Source: Streptomyces sp. Mut1
GTDB lineage: Bacteria; Actinomycetota; Actinomycetes; Streptomycetales; Streptomycetaceae
Direction of reading: 5' to 3'
Assembly: GCF_030719295.1 (NCBI RefSeq)
Contig: NZ_CP120997.1
Span: forward strand, 1,984,001-2,048,000
Length of the DNA: 64,000 bases
The translations under genes were made by a program, and so were the position numbers. Positions 62,041 to 64,000 of this stretch are shown one piece after another. Positions within the stretch are counted from its first letter, which is position 1; each line of letters starts with the position of its first letter. The notes below the pieces were generated by a model that did no database searches, had not been told where the DNA came from, and saw only the letters and a program-made list of their open reading frames with translations.

Positions 62041-63735
62041 GTGCACCCCCGTAAGACATTGACCGCCGCGCTGCTCAGCACGGCCCTCGCGGCCGGAGCC
62101 CTCGCGGCGACCGTCGGCCTCGGCTCGGCACAGGCGGCCGACGCGCCGGCCACCGCATCCGCGGGCAACGTACGCATCGCGTACTACGACCAGTGGAGCG
62201 TCTACGGCAACGCCTTCTACCCCAAGCACCTCGACACCCGGGGCATCGCCGGTCAACTGGACGTCATCAACTACTCGTTCGGCAACATCCACCCCACCGA
62301 CCTCACCTGCTTCGAGGCCAACAAGGCGGCGGGCGACGACAACAACCCCAACGCGGGTGACGGCGCGGGCGACTCGTACGCCGACTACCAGAAGTCCTTC
62401 AGCGCCGCCGACAGCGTCGACGGCGTCGCCGACACCTGGGACCAGCCGATCGTCGGCGTCTTCAACCAGTTCAAGGAACTGAAGGCGAAGTACCCCCATC
62501 TGAAGATCAACATCTCGCTGGGCGGCTGGACCTACTCCAAGTACTTCAGCGACGCGGCGAAGACGGACGCGAGCCGCAAGAAGCTCGTCTCCTCCTGCAT
62601 CGACCAGTACATCAAGGGCAACCTGCCCGTCGAGGGCGGCTTCGGCGGCCCCGGCACCGCGGCCGGCGTCTTCGACGGCATCGACCTCGACTGGGAGTAC
62701 CCCGCCTCCTCGGGCGGCCACCTGGGCAACCACTACGCCCCCGAGGACAAGCAGAACTTCACGCTCCTGCTGGCGGAGTTCCGTAAGCAGCTCGACGCGT
62801 ACGGCACCGCCAACGGCGGCAAGAAGTACCTGCTGACCGCCGCCTTCGGGGCCGGCCAGGACAAGATCGCGAACATCGAGACCGACAAGATCGGCCAGTA
62901 CCTCGACTACGCGAACCTGATGACGTACGACATGCACGGCGCCTGGGACGGCGACGGCCCGACGTACCACCAGTCCCCGCTCTACTCGGGCGCCGACGAC
63001 CCGTCCGACCCGGTCGCGCCCGGCACCGAGAAGTACTCGATCGACAACGCGGTCGACTCCTGGATCGACGGCAAGCCGGCCTACGGCATCGCCGGCGGCT
63101 TCCCCGCGAACAAGCTGACCCTGGGCTACGAGCTCTACTACCGCGGCTGGAAGGGCGTCCCGGAGGGCACCACCCATGGCCTGGCCCAGTCCGCGACCGG
63201 TGGCTCCGCCGCCCGCCCGCTGAGCCAGCAGGCCGGCATCGCGCACTACAAGGAACTCGGCGGCATCGTCGACAACCCGGCGACGACGTACTGGGACGAC
63301 GAGGCGAAGGCGTCCTACTTCTACAAGGACGGCGAGTTCTTCACGGGCCTGGACCAGAAGTCCATCCAGGCCAGGGCCGACTACGCCAAGCAGCGCGGCC
63401 TGGCCGGCGCGATGATGTACTCCCTCCTCGGCCTGGACGACAAGACCACCCTGCTGAACCAGATCAACACCGCGATCGGCGGCTCCACCACCGAGCCCAC
63501 CACCCCGCCGACCACGGACCCCACGGACCCGACCACCCCGCCCACCACCGACCCCACGGACCCGCCCGCCGGTGACTGCGGCTCGGTCCCGGCGTACGTG
63601 GCCGGCACGGTCTACAACGCCGGCGACGAGGTCTCCCACAACGGCCGCACGTACAAGGCCCAGTGGTGGACCCAGAACGAAACCCCGGGCAGCACCGGCG
63701 ACTGGGGCGTCTGGAAGGACCAGGGCGCCTGCTGA
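62041..63735 (+). CDS. Secreted GH18 chitinase with chitin-binding domain
   Basis: 564 residues from a GTG with TGGAGG six bases upstream. Signal peptide (1-33, AQA|AD), GH18 barrel (about 42-475) with SLGGW and DGIDLDWEYP containing Asp212/215/217 and catalytic acid Glu219, YDMHGAWDG and substrate loop MTYD, a Thr/Pro/Asp linker (TTPPTTDPTDP repeats), and a C-terminal CBM5/12 (AYVAGTVYNAGDEVSHNGRTYKAQWW). Chitin hydrolysis from reducing or non-reducing ends supplies N-acetylglucosamine; typical of the ChiA/ChiC-like Streptomyces set. Confidence 0.95.
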   Translation: MHPRKTLTAALLSTALAAGALAATVGLGSAQAADAPATASAGNVRIAYYDQWSVYGNAFYPKHLDTRGIAGQLDVINYSFGNIHPTDLTCFEANKAAGDDNNPNAGDGAGDSYADYQKSFSAADSVDGVADTWDQPIVGVFNQFKELKAKYPHLKINISLGGWTYSKYFSDAAKTDASRKKLVSSCIDQYIKGNLPVEGGFGGPGTAAGVFDGIDLDWEYPASSGGHLGNHYAPEDKQNFTLLLAEFRKQLDAYGTANGGKKYLLTAAFGAGQDKIANIETDKIGQYLDYANLMTYDMHGAWDGDGPTYHQSPLYSGADDPSDPVAPGTEKYSIDNAVDSWIDGKPAYGIAGGFPANKLTLGYELYYRGWKGVPEGTTHGLAQSATGGSAARPLSQQAGIAHYKELGGIVDNPATTYWDDEAKASYFYKDGEFFTGLDQKSIQARADYAKQRGLAGAMMYSLLGLDDKTTLLNQINTAIGGSTTEPTTPPTTDPTDPTTPPTTDPTDPPAGDCGSVPAYVAGTVYNAGDEVSHNGRTYKAQWWTQNETPGSTGDWGVWKDQGAC

Positions 63736-63750
63736 ACGACCCCGACCACC

Positions 63751-63790
63751 CCGAGGGCCCCGCCGACGCACACACCGGCGGGGCCCTCGG
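63751..63790. terminator. Perfect 15-bp hairpin between chitinase and rnpB
   Basis: Arms 63751-63765 and 63776-63790, 10-nt loop. Being palindromic it can stop transcription from both the chitinase and the convergent RNase P RNA gene. Confidence 0.75.
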
Positions 63791-63866
63791 CCGTACGGAA
63801 CGCAGGGGGCGGCGGGCCACCCGAAGGAAGCCAGGACCGCTGTCCGGCGGCGGAGCCGCAGGTAGC

Positions 63867-64000
63867 GGCAGACGAGTCGGGCTGTACGCCGGGTTCTGTC
63901 GCCCGGTCGCCTCGCGGCGGCCGGGGAGACGGCCATCCATCTAGGACCGGCATTGCTGCCGGCCTCGTGCGGTCTACCCGCGAACTCGGGCGGGCAGCCC
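63867..64000 (-). ncRNA. rnpB: RNase P RNA (3' part; 5' part lies outside the window)
   Basis: The minus strand carries the conserved end of actinobacterial M1 RNA: the sequence pairing region GAGTTCGCGGGTAGACCGCACGAGG, TAGATGGATGGCCG and the universal ACAGAACCCGGCGTACAG near the 3' end, closing with CCCGACTCGTCTGCC. It is the catalytic subunit that matures tRNA 5' ends. The gene extends past the right edge. The 3' end is approximate. Confidence 0.93.

Overview
This 64 kb window is chromosomal DNA of a Streptomyces or a close relative. The evidence is very high GC with GC-saturated third codon positions, AGGAGG-type ribosome sites beside many GTG and TTG starts, frequent 1-4 bp gene overlaps, SARP/AfsR, TipA-like, DasR and DmdR/IdeR signatures, and an actinobacterial RNase P RNA at the right edge. 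As far as I recall, the housekeeping backbone (glnA2, nadE, panB, npdG-type reductase, map, heme-uptake cluster) keeps an order seen in Streptomyces chromosomes. Accessory modules are interleaved with it. No gene assignment was checked by a database search.

Region by region: 1-600 holds a decayed IS5-type transposase fragment and a large hairpin. 587-5286 carries glnA2, a DUF3105 protein, a CBS-pair protein and glutamine-dependent NAD synthetase. 5300-10860 carries a terminator-like repeat array, two efflux genes, a membrane-linked endonuclease/exonuclease/phosphatase family protein and a TetR gene with a perfect operator. 10978-19456 carries panB, a DrrAB-type exporter, a 1,113-residue AfsR/SARP-family regulator and a membrane metalloprotease. 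19475-19643 is a long-inverted-repeat (MITE-like) element, and a solo end of it recurs at 26933. 19924-25967 carries an F420-dependent NADP reductase, map, MFS, NmrA-like and TetR genes.

26130-33980 is an iron/heme acquisition locus: heme oxygenase, two HtaA-domain surface proteins (one with a C-terminal LASTG signal) and HmuTUV. Two DmdR/IdeR-type iron boxes flank the regulated genes. HtaA proteins would take heme at the surface and pass it to the HmuT lipoprotein. HmuUV would import it and heme oxygenase would release the iron. 34083-45092 holds mixed metabolism: lipoprotein, primase/polymerase-like protein, DDAH-type amidinohydrolase, Rsm22 methyltransferase with a four-Cys set, Bcr/CflA efflux, Gfo/Idh oxidoreductase, PhoD, SDR, lamin-tail protein, a second PhzF and a VOC protein.

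45352-53021 is the most unusual region. A fused ABC exporter is followed by a protein with three Nudix domains, a single Nudix protein and a 781-residue fusion of a class I methyltransferase, a Nudix domain and an isoaspartyl-methyltransferase-like domain of the type found in FxLD lanthipeptide systems. A convergent two-gene operon (LLM flavin/F420 oxidoreductase and nucleoside-type deaminase) follows. No precursor peptide or lanthionine synthetase is present, so this could be an undescribed nucleotide- or RiPP-related tailoring and export system.

53115-61611 carries an Lrp regulator, a TipA-like MerR regulator in operon with a glycosyltransferase, and a secreted 1,782-residue RHS/YD-repeat protein with a variable C-terminal domain and a small candidate immunity gene. 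61931-63790 is a secreted GH18 chitinase with a DasR-type site. The window ends inside rnpB.
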